From positions 186,001 through 250,000 of the forward strand of contig RCAB01000040.1 in assembly GCA_003640385.1 (NCBI GenBank): a stretch of 64,000 bases of DNA. The letters are read 5' to 3'. A program made the position numbers and the translations under genes. Below, piece after piece: positions 45,372 through 56,647 of this stretch; position 1 is the first letter of the stretch; each line of letters opens with the position of its first letter. This stretch comes from Setaria digitata. Taxonomy: Eukaryota > Nematoda > Chromadorea > Rhabditida > Setariidae. Under the pieces are notes generated by a model. That model saw only the letters and a list, made by a program, of their open reading frames with translations. It was not told the origin of the DNA and did not search any database.

Positions 45372-47317
45372 TTACGAGCTTTTTATATTTTTCGCCAATT
45401 TATTGGAAATTCCGCTACCATTACTCAACCTTTTGTAAAAGATAGGTGTCAAAGACAGAAATGCGGTAAATGCTACTAATAAAATAGCACTCCATGACCA
45501 AGCTGCTCCCATATGTGTAAGCCTTTGCAGAGTTGCACCAGCTTGGATATAGATGCACGATGGTGGTGCAACGCCTGAAAGTCACAACTACAGGCCACTG
45601 TCAAAATTTGGCTCAATAAAATAATGAAAAAGAGCAAAGTCATGACTACAAATTAAGACACCAAGGAAAAATTAAAAAACAAAAAAAAACACGTACCCAA
45701 AAAAGTCCCAAAAAAGAATGCTGATATTGGTACGTCGAATATGGGTGAAGCAAGATTTATGAGCCAATTTGGTAAAACTGGCGTTATTCGTAAGAAAATT
45801 ATAAAGTAAAAGAGACTATCAAAATCAGAAATCTAAAAAAAAAATTCAAGTATTAGAATATTGAAATCAAAATCCAATGTTTTTAGAGAACAGTAATAAT
45901 TCTGGGAAGTATTACAAATCTGCATAAATTTTTCTACAATTACTAAATATAGTATTAAAAAAAAATTATTCTTTAAATCTCTAATTTGTTAAAGTCAGTC
46001 AAAAATCGCGCCTAGACATCTTCTTCTACATACTGTTTTAGTGCTTTTTTTCCTTAATATTGAGGATGAAGAAGGACCAATCATGAAATACATATAAGCA
46101 AAACTCATAAATCAAACCTCATTCCTCCATTTACTTATTTTTTCTGGCGCAAGTGCCATAATTCGCTCGCGTCCGAACAAAAGCGCAAAGAAATAACATA
46201 TCTGTGCACCACAAGCCGAACACTAAAAAAAGATAAGGAGAAAACACTAAAAACATTGAAAATAAGCTAAGCATCCAAAAAAATAAGTCACGATACAAAA
46301 AATATTTGACACAAATCAGGACCTACCGTACATACTAGACATAATGCAATGGGAAATGAAAATAAATAGCCTGAAAGAACAGTGAGAAAAATTGAACCAG
46401 GAATTGCCAATGACTGCAACCTGAAACAAAGATGGAAAACAAAATAATATGTATCGAGTTCATTATTTTATCAAACTCCCTGTAATAATAATACTACAGC
46501 TTCTTTAAAAAGATCTACAATGACAAATATGCAACTACTTCAGTGATATCCAAGTAGATACAATATATATGACTGATAGCAATTTCCAATTATTGGACAA
46601 GTTTGGCTCTGTAGTAAAAGTGGGAATTGAGAGCAGGTAAAAAAGATGAAGGAACTAACATGATGTAAACAGTTGATATACCAAACAAAACTGTATAATA
46701 ATGCTTGTCCTTATACTTTGAAAGAACCAAACCTAATCGCTTTGCTTGTTCAAGGTCTTTCGGTAGCTTGAAATCAGCTCTTTCATCGCTGGAATATATT
46801 ATTCAACCAATCTTACAATTCAAATAAGAAACAATAAAATTCTTTAAGAAATCAACTACAACAAAAATCTGGAAATAAAAATTTAGTACTGTTAATAATT
46901 CCCTTCCAATGAATTTCTCATATAATTATTTCATGTGAATCTTATCACTACTGTTGAACCAAGGTGACCATCAGTACCAGACTAGTAAAGTTAGGTGAAT
47001 TCAATGAAAACTTGTCCCCTTTTTTCCGAAATTTCATGTCCAAATTTTTTTTTTTTTTTTAAGGACAGAATTCCAAACTCCAACAAAACTTTCAAGCATC
47101 TTTCAAACATATGCATAAGAAAAAAACTTTAAGGGAATATAAAGAAGTAAGCAATGCAAGTAAAAGTCTCAAATGCTGAAGAAAAATTAATAGTAGAATT
47201 ATGGAAATGACGTAAAACTCACTCAGTAAGTTCTGGGAAGTTAATATACAATGTAAATAAAATTAGAAAAATGCCGAATAAAATACATGCTGGGAACACA
47301 AACTTGTTGAAAGCCAT
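45372..47317 (-). CDS. TMEM41B: TMEM41B-like VTT-domain ER membrane protein
   Basis: Minus-strand exons: 47317-47223, 46788-46660, 46420-46327, 46222-46118, 45832-45697, 45574-45372; 762 nt, 253 aa, close to the usual TMEM41 length. The order of motifs follows the family: an N-terminal hydrophobic segment ending YINFPELT, DLEQAKRLGLVLSKYKDKHY, AIPGSIFLTVLSGYL, CSACGAQICYFF, then FLRITPVLPNWLIN, ASPIFDVP, FFLGLFLGVAPPS and a final membrane segment. TMEM41B is an ER lipid scramblase acting in autophagosome formation and lipid mobilisation; that role is family knowledge. The Met at 47317 fits the N-terminal hydrophobic start; the frame is open further upstream, and an aaatttcag acceptor upstream could be a trans-splice site. 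It lies 679 bases downstream of the WDR46 gene on the same strand. Confidence 0.92.
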
Positions 47318-47996
47318 ACCAACGACAACGTTCTTGGCCCAAAACAAGGGATTAGTAATGTGATTTAAAAATATAAAACCCCTGAAATTTGCAAAACCTT
47401 CAAAAAAATAAAATATGGCAGCATGGATCTCATTATAAATCCAATGTAAGCTTATTAACATGAGGAATGGCCATACTACAATAAAACAATGTAGGATTTA
47501 CAATACTTGCATATACTCAATCAATAAAACCACTCATCAGTTACGTAATCAGTTGTCCCTTGAAAGAACAAACGATGAAATCTACAACATCTTTCACACC
47601 TGAAATCAGAGAAACTTCTTATTAACATTTTTTTCGATAACTCATTCAGCACCCAGAATAAGACATATGAAATAATATCGGATAGACGCACAAGGCACCT
47701 CTGATCTTTAAACTTTAAAATCAAATCAATTAAATTTTATTGAAAAAATAAGCAATGAAACAGCAATTTCAATTTAAAAAATTAAATAAATTTCTCACAT
47801 ATTTCGACAACAATCATCTGTGAAATAGAAATGTGTAATAAACAAAGAAAAGATAGAGAACTAATGTATTAAAAATCAACAAATGAAGTTAGGATGCTTA
47901 CATCAGATTTGGAAAGACCTAACACTTCTAGCAATATTAAAAAAATGGATATATTTATGAAAAATGCAGAGAACTGTAAACAACGAAAAATATAAT

Positions 47997-50900
47997 TTAA
48001 ACATCTCTTTTCCGAAACCTATCAAGCACTGTTTTCGGAGAATTCTCTGTTTTAACTGCTTCTTTCTTTAACAGTTCCTCTTCTAACTTCTTCCTCTCTT
48101 CGTTCATGGCAAATCTTTGTTCAGATTGCATACCTTGTTTTATCTGCTCCTGCAAAAGTTGGACAATCCGAAAGTCAAGTACGGGATTCACCTACTCTGA
48201 AGCATAAAAATATTACGAGACCACCAAATGGTTAGCTAACAAATTTCTTTACCTTTTTCAAACTACTGCCTCGTCCTTTTTTCTTATTTCTTGGCTTAAA
48301 CTTCACTTCACGAGGTGTCATGTAGAGCAACAATTTTAACCGTTCATTTTCTTTCTCAAGCAAATCTGTATTCACCTCCACGATTTCTTTAGTATTTAGA
48401 GTTATCAGTTCTGGTTGAATCTGTAAAAAAAAAAAAAAGAAAAAAGTTTCAGAACATAATTTACATGACTTTAATATTTTTGTCGGTACCACTCACAATG
48501 TGAAACCAAAAATACCTTATCTAAAAGCTGTTTCACTTCCCGCTCACGGCGTTGTGTTTTCGATTCATATGGATTTGTAAGGAGCGCATTAAAGTTTGGT
48601 TCTCCACTTCCTGCCAATGAGAAATGCTGGATTCATTAATATAACTGATAAAACTTAACATCGAACCTGCTCATTTAAAATGAATATATCTATTAACACT
48701 ACATCTTAAAATGTGTATTGTACTGATTCTAGAGAAATAAATACCCGGTACAAGCAAACTAGTGAATCCATGTTGGTGTCCGACTCCAAGAACATCTTCA
48801 TATGGACAGAACCGTAGACTAGAAATGATTCCACTGCACTGATGTGACATGTAAGGTGCCGTAGTTGTGCCCAAATGCGCATCATTCAAAATCTATGAAA
48901 AAGGCTGAGTTTGGAAACAACGGAACGGTGGGAAAATATTCACTTGCATTCCACAACAGATTAAATTTGTAATTTCTAAACAGACAGGCACTGAAAGAAT
49001 ACCTGAACTTGATTTCCAACACTGCAAGCAACTGCATAACGCTGACTGAAAGACACCTCTGCTAATCCAAACGGTAAAGTGTAAGCATATAATTGCTTAT
49101 AATTACGTACATCCCATATCCTATAAATCAAAAATTTTCAAATGTTAGCCTTTAAGCATATTAAAATCCTGGAAGCTTCAACCCACTAAACTTCCATAAC
49201 AGAGAAGACCGAACTACCTGAGTTTCTGATCCAAACCAGTAGTAGCCATATAGTTACCTTCGACAGAAATACCTCGCACTGAACAGGGATGGGCAAGCAT
49301 TTTTATCAACGCTTCTCGGACATTCGGAGACCATAACTGCACTGTTCCTGAACAAGCTGACATTATGATTGAAATCAGAAGTGACTACAGTTCTTCCGTG
49401 CGATGCGGCATCTACCGCATTCAATTTTAACATATAATCTTCGTTGAAAAATCCAAAAAAGTAATTCATATGTGAAAACAACCATTTCCATGTCCGGTAT
49501 GAATGATGGCGTTGTTCGGATTCTGTGTCATTACATCCAAAGGTCCTTGTTTTGTTGGGAACGACTGCACCACTTTGCCCATAGAAACATCCAAATAATG
49601 CAAGAATGATGTGTTGCTCTGCAAGTATTCATTAAATAAATGTGTCGTAGGCTTATGATCATTTGGGATTTTAGTATTTTTTGTCAACGTTTGCTTTTTG
49701 ACCTTCCATAATGCTAAATGCGCGTCTTGTAACTTCACATTCTGTCACTTATGGGATGAATTGCTTATCATTTCTGCCACAAATTTTCCACATTAATTAT
49801 GAAACCATCAGCTTACCCCAGCAACAAGAAGAAAATGTCTGGGAAGGAACTCCAGACGCCTGATATCGTGCAAATTTTTTAAGCAATGCAACTCCACACC
49901 TGTATTATCATAAATACGTGTCCACCTCTTTTGGGCAACCGCAAACATCGTCTCAACGTGTAACCACCTAAAATCAAACATGAAGCGTCATCTGTCAAGA
50001 AAATCCAGACAATTTCAATCTCACTCTTTCTTGCAGAGTGTCTGGCTTTTCAATTTCAGAGAAACCTTACTCCACTATCACAGAATTTCCCAAGCTTCCC
50101 AGCTACATACCTCACTTTCCAAACTTCGTCCAAAGAAAGAAAGAATTTAAATACTTCCCAAAAATACTTACTTAACATCTCGGACGCCTTCCATTACGTT
50201 CATCTCACAACGGAGTGTTTTAGTCAGCCAGTCAAAGGCAGCAACATGCCCACGTTTACCACCAATCAACAGATGACGACCATTACGTATATAATCTGCA
50301 CGGTATGGACCAAAACGTTCCAACCACAAGTCAAAATGCTGTAGTTGAACAACCAATTCCAGAGTTAAGCATAACTTTTTAACAGGATTCCTTAGTCTCA
50401 ATAATAAAACAATTCAAGAAACAGTGGGTTTGCTGACTAACCGGAATATGTTATTGAATCAAAGAAGTGTACATAAAAACGAATAACAAACTTTGCTAGC
50501 ACTTGCGATATCCACATCACTGCATATATCTTTTTGCTTAATTGTATAAGTAAGTTCTCCTTCGTCACCAGCAAGAAATCTGCAAGATTTAGTTGGGTGA
50601 TTATCATAGGAAAATCAAAACGGACAAATTCGATGCACGAATTTAAGAGGTACAGTAAGGACGCTACCCTTCCTTTTCATTATTAAGAATTTCTGCTCGT
50701 GCGACTTCCCGTGTCCTTTCTAGGAATCTCTTCTTTACAGTTGCAAGTTTTGCTTTATGAAAATTGGTTTTCACATTCGCCTGCAAAATGACCAAATCCA
50801 TTAAATGTCTTAAATGAAATATTCAAACGACAGCATACACTAGGACCGAACTTCAGCACAATTAGGACCCTTAAAAATTCAAATCTATCTCTATCGATAC

Positions 50901-51375
50901 GGCCAATATGAATGACTGAATAATATAATTCAAGGAAAGGCTCAATAAACCTCTACTCTTATAAATCAGCCAAAAGTCCGGCAATATCATTCGTCCGAGG
51001 CTTAATGGTTATAGAATCAAGCACTGTGACAAAGGTAATTACCGGATTAATATTCGCAGCACCCGTATCATGCCTTTTTAAAGCATCTCCCGGTATGGAA
51101 AAATAACGGCCACCACTCGACTTTTTTCCGTTTTTCTCATATGCCGGGCGTACTTTTCTAAAAAAAAAACATTTATAAATACTTTACATATGTCGATTCT
51201 CTCAAAAGATCTTTAAAAATTTTTAAAATTGGACATTCCACAAGAATCTAAAAGAACACCGACGAATTGCTAACTTTTGATAAGGTCTTTTCTTGGCTTT
51301 CGTTAGACTGGCAAGTACGCTTCCGGTATGAGAGAGGTCAACAATTTCGGTCTTCGTCTCATTCTTTACCATCAT
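47997..51375 (-). CDS. WDR46: WDR46/Utp7 small-subunit processome WD-repeat protein
   Basis: Thirteen minus-strand exons: 51375-51260, 51157-51043, 50780-50668, 50579-50492, 50338-50172, 49967-49817, 49618-49483, 49356-49218, 49120-49003, 48892-48745, 48610-48516, 48420-48253, 48149-47997; 1707 nt, 568 aa, like yeast Utp7 and human WDR46. Diagnostic stretches are FGPYR and [12 protein letters not shown] near residues 150-180, [43 protein letters not shown], a conserved [12 protein letters not shown], the [17 protein letters not shown] region, a basic and coiled-coil tail, and the terminal VLDRFRKR motif. The protein is expected in the nucleolus as part of the U3 snoRNP processome, needed for 18S rRNA maturation. 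Codon 1 is the first of two ATGs, 12 bases after a ttttcag acceptor, consistent with spliced-leader addition. It is divergent from the LARP7-like gene and followed on the same strand by TMEM41B. Confidence 0.95.
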
Positions 51376-51851
51376 CCCGAATCAATCCTGAAAACGAGCC
51401 AGCTCTAGGGAAACTCTACGCTAAGCAACTTGAAGCAACTTCCATCTCTCACAGAAGCTCGTACGTCGCTAACAAGCTGTGTCGTCTATTCTAAATAGGC
51501 CATAATGAAAATTGTTGTCGCACAAGATTTCTAGTCTTCTCGGTTATGCTTGCGTGGCGTAGCTTCGAGTATTCCGGATCAGTCTAGTTGCTTAAATATG
51601 AATTTTTACTTCAGCACAGTTTTGAAAGGAACTTTAAATGTGTGGGAAATGTCCCGAGAAGTTAGGAATTCCTATGAATGAAGTCTGCAGTTGATGTCAA
51701 CCTAACTGCATCATTTTAGCGGTAGCTGTAGCAGTGTGACTAATATTAATTAGATACTGATGCAGTTTGTTTTAGATGAGTTTTCTTGCTTTTATTTTTT
51801 GATGGAATGATTTTGATGAAGTACTTTGCGATGATTATTAAGGTGTTACGA
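51376..51851. promoter_or_regulatory. Shared 5' region of the divergent WDR46 and LARP7-like genes
   Basis: The 476 bases separate start codons on opposite strands and so must hold promoters for both, perhaps one bidirectional promoter. It includes a ttttcag acceptor ending at 51388 (minus strand, WDR46). On the plus side a gtttgttttag acceptor is followed by a short ATG frame of eight codons before the main frame. No TATA box or named operator is claimed. Confidence 0.5.
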
Positions 51852-54800
51852 ATGGAGTGTGATGCTGGGGAGAAATATAACGACAAGGAGACTTTTGGAA
51901 ATTCCGGTAGTGAAATTGTCAGTGATCCAAAAAATGGTTCATCCGACAAAGATAAAAAGGGAAAGCGGAAACGAAATCGACCACGTACCAAAGCTTTGCG
52001 CCGAACAGTTAGAGAAAAAGTAATTTCAGTATTGGCATTTTTTACAAGGTTATGACTATGCGTTATAAATATGTGACCATACTAACTAGTACGAGTAGAA
52101 GAAATCCATGATGTGAATGAGTAGTTATTTTTGTTTATTAAGTATTTGAAAAGACTCGTGTCAAAGCATGATGAGCTCGTAGTGCTCTTTTGATTCGGTA
52201 CGAAAAACAAAATTTCGCAGTATAAATTTCATTAAATATGAGTATTTTACAGATTGAAATAGCATTATGTACGAGTGACTCGCCAATTCAGGATTTGCTA
52301 GAAACGGACGTGAACTGTGTAGTAAGCGCTCCCTTGTTACCAGTTATAAGGTTATTGAAGTTAGACACAGATGAATATCGAAAATTAAGCTGCAAGGCAC
52401 TTATCAGCATTGGGAATTTATCAAAGTTTTTTTCAATCGTTGGCGATTCAGTTGATACTCTTCGGCTTGTTCTCAAGGGCAATAATTTGGATCATAATTC
52501 TACTGTCGTTTATGTTGTAAGTTTTTTTTTGATGAGGTCAACTTATAGCCTGAAGGGCTGCACATTACTTGTAATAGTGGCAAACTCTAGTGTTTTTTTT
52601 TTTCATATTTCAGGTCACTTAGAGCTTTTTGCAGTATTTTTAAAATAGAAACCCTTCTTAGGGACACTATTTTTGCTCGGACTTTGATCAGGTCGAGTTG
52701 TGGCCTTCATTATTGTATCAGAGCAAAAAATTTTTTCTTTAGGATAATTTGCCACATGGTTGTCCAGTGGATTCACTAGAAAGATGGGCATCAACATTCG
52801 GCACCATTGTGTTTGTGCATCCCATTATGGAAGGACGAACGAATCTGGATAAAGATCCCGCTACGAGTGCTGTATCCACGTCGGCTGAAATGTTTGCTTG
52901 TGCTTCATGTACCGGCAAATTTTTCCAAAGTGCTTTCATCAAATTCGTAGATGAGCAGTCAGCAGGGAAATTTATCAAAGTATTTTTTCCGTTATGTTGA
53001 AATCTGATTATAATGATAAGAATATTATATTTTTTAGTAAACCAGAAGTTAATTGCTGTAGGCTTTTTATTTTAGAATAGATCAGATTTTTCACTGCATT
53101 CATTATTCAATAAAATATTTGTAGTTTCACCAGATGTTACGGAAGAAAGTTGCTAGCAGACGACGCAAGAAGCTGAACTTAGGGCGAAAACAAGCAAAGA
53201 ATAGATCGCTGAATTCTACTTCAAGGACTGGAATCAAGAAGAAGAAGCTGCAGAAAGGGAAACGTAAGTCAAAGAAAAAGGTCGAAAGTGGTATTGAAAT
53301 CCAACTGCAAAGAACCGGGAATAGTATAGGTAAAAGGTTTTCTGTGAAACGTTAGGGTTTCCGAGTTAAAATATATTGTTCTATGAATTCTTTAAAAAAA
53401 TTCTTACTGTTTAGGTGCAGCAGGAGACGAAGTAACTGGTTCTGACCAAACACCCATGGATGTGGATGATCCTACTGCTGCTACTACCACTGAGGATGGA
53501 AATTTTAGTAGGTGGAGGAAACGAAAAAGAAAGCCGACTTGTCCAGTAGATGGAATGCTGTGTAAAAAGTTCAAAAGCAATACTGGTAAAAATAATATAA
53601 TTGAATATTTGTCTTAATACTAGTTTAACATTTATACGTATGGGCTCATTACTTATTATGATACTCTTTCATCCAAATCTTAAAATTTCGGAAGTTTATG
53701 GTACGGAATAGTCTCTGGCATGAAATTTTTTGAGCAAAAATTAGATGAAAGCATATCAGCCCTATAGGAATAAAGGATTTTGTTGTTGCAGAAAAGAAAG
53801 TTGAAACAAAAGGTGCTGAACCAAATGGATTTAGAAATTCCTACTCAAAAAAAATCTCCATGGACATTGGTGAAGTTGAAGGGAATGATGAAATTAATGA
53901 CAGTGAAAAGGAAATTCATGATGAATTCAAAAACGAGAAAAAAGTACTGCATCTGACAACTGTGGTTACTGATCAATTGTCAGAAAAAACGTTTAGGGAT
54001 GTGGGGACTGATATTCCCGAGGAATTGATAAGTGGAACTGATGGTACTGCGAAAAAGTGGGTATTGAGAATTTATTTTTATTTTCATGTAATCTAAAATT
54101 CTATCCTTCACAGTATTGGAATGAAGGGTCATCTTCCCCAGTAAAAGTTAGAATTTTGAATTTGAAGCAGTTCCAGTATGTTTGTTTTAGACGAAAACGT
54201 GTACATCGTCAAAAGCGACGCTGTGGTAACTCAAAAAGTTGCATTTCACGCCCGAAGAAGTACTTCCACGACATGCAAGTATATTCGTTGTAAGGAATTT
54301 TTCTTACTATCTCTCCCTATCATTTTTTTTTATTTTTCTTTTACCTTTTCCCTCATATATAAAGCTTTGATCGCAAACTTATGAATATCTGTTTCTCTTT
54401 TTTGTTGACGAAGAACTGTTATTTCATTTCATTCCTTTCTAAATAAATTCGGCTGCTTATGCTGATTTTCTTTTCAGGAATACGTTTCAGAAACTCCGTG
54501 CACTATATCTGAAATTACGGAAACAGCAAATGATTCAGTTGAAAGCCAATTTGAAAAAAAGTGGCGTGTCGAGTACAGTTTCAGGTCTGACTAAAAAAGA
54601 ACGAAAAAGGAAACGTGGACGCTATAAAGTAAACTTTTTGCTTCCCAGTCTGTTTTGGTTTTCCGTAAAATTCTGGTTTCGCAGTTCATCCCTGCGTTCT
54701 TATTATTAGCTGTCCTTTTTAAATGGTTTTAGCTTTTTTTCGTAATTTTAATTTGTAACTTTATATAGATTAATACTTTTTTCAGCTTATGATGCGTGCT

Positions 54801-54875
54801 TCAAAATTGCATGAAGAAGAATATCAAGACTTTTGTTACCCGATCCCAGAAGAAGATAAGCTTGTAGAAGCCTAA
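51852..54875 (+). CDS. LARP7-like La-related RNA-binding protein
   Basis: Exons: 51852-52019, 52253-52516, 52743-52979, 53134-53329, 53415-53585, 53792-54060, 54114-54175, 54478-54628, 54786-54875; 1608 nt, 535 aa. A basic N-terminus (KGKRKRNRPRTKALRR) leads into a La-motif-like helical region at about residues 57-140 and an RRM: VVYVDNLP as RNP2 and FQSAFIKF as RNP1, separated by an unusually long insert. Lys/Arg-rich and acidic linkers follow, then KLRALYLKLRKQQMIQLK and a basic tail. The layout of La motif, RRM and long basic linker is that of LARP7, which binds U-tailed RNAs such as 7SK and U6; a genuine La protein is less likely. Conserved aromatic residues of the La motif seem missing. 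The start is uncertain: an in-frame ATG at 51807 would add 15 residues. Confidence 0.65.
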
Positions 54876-54982
54876 CTTAGATTCGAAGACTGGTTATAAA
54901 TCTTTCCTTTGACGAATATTTCACGTGTGCTTAGAATTTCATTGTATTTTTTTTTTCTTGCTTTAAAGTAGGAGACAATTAT

Positions 54983-55168
54983 GCTGTGTATTTTAATGTT
55001 ATATGTTCCAAATTTGAATTATGGTGATGCTGTGTACTTTAATGTTCTATGTTCCAAATTTGAATTATGGTGATGCTGTGTATTTTAACGTCCTATGTTC
55101 CAAATTTGAATTATGGTGATGTTTTATGTATTCTAATGTTCTGTGTTCCAAATTTGAATTATGTTGCT
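54983..55168. repeat. 46-base tandem repeat, four copies
   Basis: Copies start at 54983, 55029, 55075 and 55121. Each contains atgttccaaatttgaattat; the first three are nearly identical and the last is more diverged with a two-base insertion. The array lies just downstream of the LARP7-like stop codon, probably in or near its 3' UTR. Confidence 0.9.
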
Positions 55169-56326
55169 TATCTGTGAATATTATTCAAAATATGAATATT
55201 GCATTATTCAGAAAATGGTTTTACCTGTGAATATTACATGAACAAAAAAAAGTTTGTTGATTTTGCTGTTATTATGGATGGATGATTTGCACGTGATTTA
55301 TTACGCAAATGATCTCGGTTGTATAAAATTTTAGTCCTCTGTCCTGCTGTTTCTCCAACTTTGAAAAGCATTCCTTTCACTTTTTAGCAACTCATTTTGT
55401 AATCGCGATTATAATAGCCAAAACATAAGTGTACGATTTTCCGTAGAACTAAGCATTTTGGTGATGTCGAGTAAATATATTGTGGAATTCGACCGAAATG
55501 GAAATTACGCTAATTTTTACTTCAAAAGACCTAAACAAATAATGTGAATGTAATGCAGTACATTTCATACAAAAAATACTGGTGAAAGTGGAAATGAAAA
55601 TGCCTAAAAACGATGGGTCGTGGTGACATCATATAGAAACACTGTGACTTTTATGACTGCACAATTTTACAAAGCGTACAGACTCAAACATTGGTTTTCG
55701 TCTTTTGTTTTTTCTTTTTTGAGATCTCACACTTTTTTTGAACTTGAGCTTATGGATTATGGGATTTTAAACATGAAACACATTATTCCTTTCCAGTGTA
55801 ATTTATCCTTGAATATATGGAAGAATCTGAGTAGGAAAATAGAATTAAATGTTGTTTTACACGACGATTCATATAGATGAGGCAGTATACTGTACAAAAA
55901 TTATGAACGGAACTGAAGAGTTCATAAATATATGAGATCTATGTAGCAGTTGATTGAAGTAAATGGCCGCAAGCTTGTTTGTTCACCTTCCCGGAAAAAT
56001 CCACTGTGAATTTTCGGGCTATTCCACATGACCAACAATGGTTTATTGTGAATTTTAAACAGAAACTCTCACCAAATTTCTGGACTCGTTATTTTGAGTA
56101 TGCGGTCATCTTAGTGCAACAAGAAATATACAAGAATAAATATAACATTTTGAATTACAATGAGGACTTTTTTAGCTTCCAGTTCAAATTTTCATTATTG
56201 AAATTTGATGTGAAGTTATCTTTTTCTTCATTTCCAAAATTTCCGCCCGTCTCTCTTGACAATTCTTCCGCCCACTATGTCCTTTTCCCTTTAAATAAAT
56301 TTTTTGGTAAAATTTATGAGTGGTCG

Positions 56327-56357
56327 AAACTTCACAAACTGTCAATCTGTGAAGTTT
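56327..56357. repeat. Inverted repeat, 10-bp stem
   Basis: aaacttcaca and tgtgaagttt are exact reverse complements separated by 11 bases. The element could form a hairpin in RNA of either strand. On the minus strand it lies downstream of the calmodulin-like gene stop. Confidence 0.7.
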
Positions 56358-56647
56358 TGCAGAGAAAAAAAAATCAATTTCCAAAAATAATATATGTAAA
56401 AGATACATTTCAACAAAAATAAATGGATAAAAGTTAAATGGCATAACTCTCCTTGTGTTATACCGTTGCGAAATTCCTGAGGAAGGAATGAAATACAAAA
56501 TTAAATATACAGATAAATAGGAATTTTTCGGATATTTGCTGGTTTATAGTGCTATTAAAATTGAGCGATATGTTTATATTTTGGATACGGTTCATAATAA
56601 CATGGAAGTTGCCGACTGGTTAATTTTCGACAATTTTCGGGATTCTT

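Larger units (their letters stand above)
54876..56647. other. Intergenic region between convergent genes
   Basis: This region contains the LARP7-like 3' UTR with a 46-base tandem repeat, a 10-bp inverted repeat at 56327-56357, and a 147-codon plus-strand open frame (55979-56422) that starts with TTG and has no recognised similarity. No gene is supported. Confidence 0.5.

Noticed and set aside
51267..51494. Plus-strand 75-codon frame
   Set aside because: It is antisense to the first exon and leader of WDR46, whose minus-strand frame matches the family model.
54178..54384. Plus-strand frame starting MFVLDENVY as the real LARP7-like exon
   Set aside because: It needs weak acceptors inside the exon, while the 54114-54175 exon with a GTATGT donor joins both neighbours in phase.
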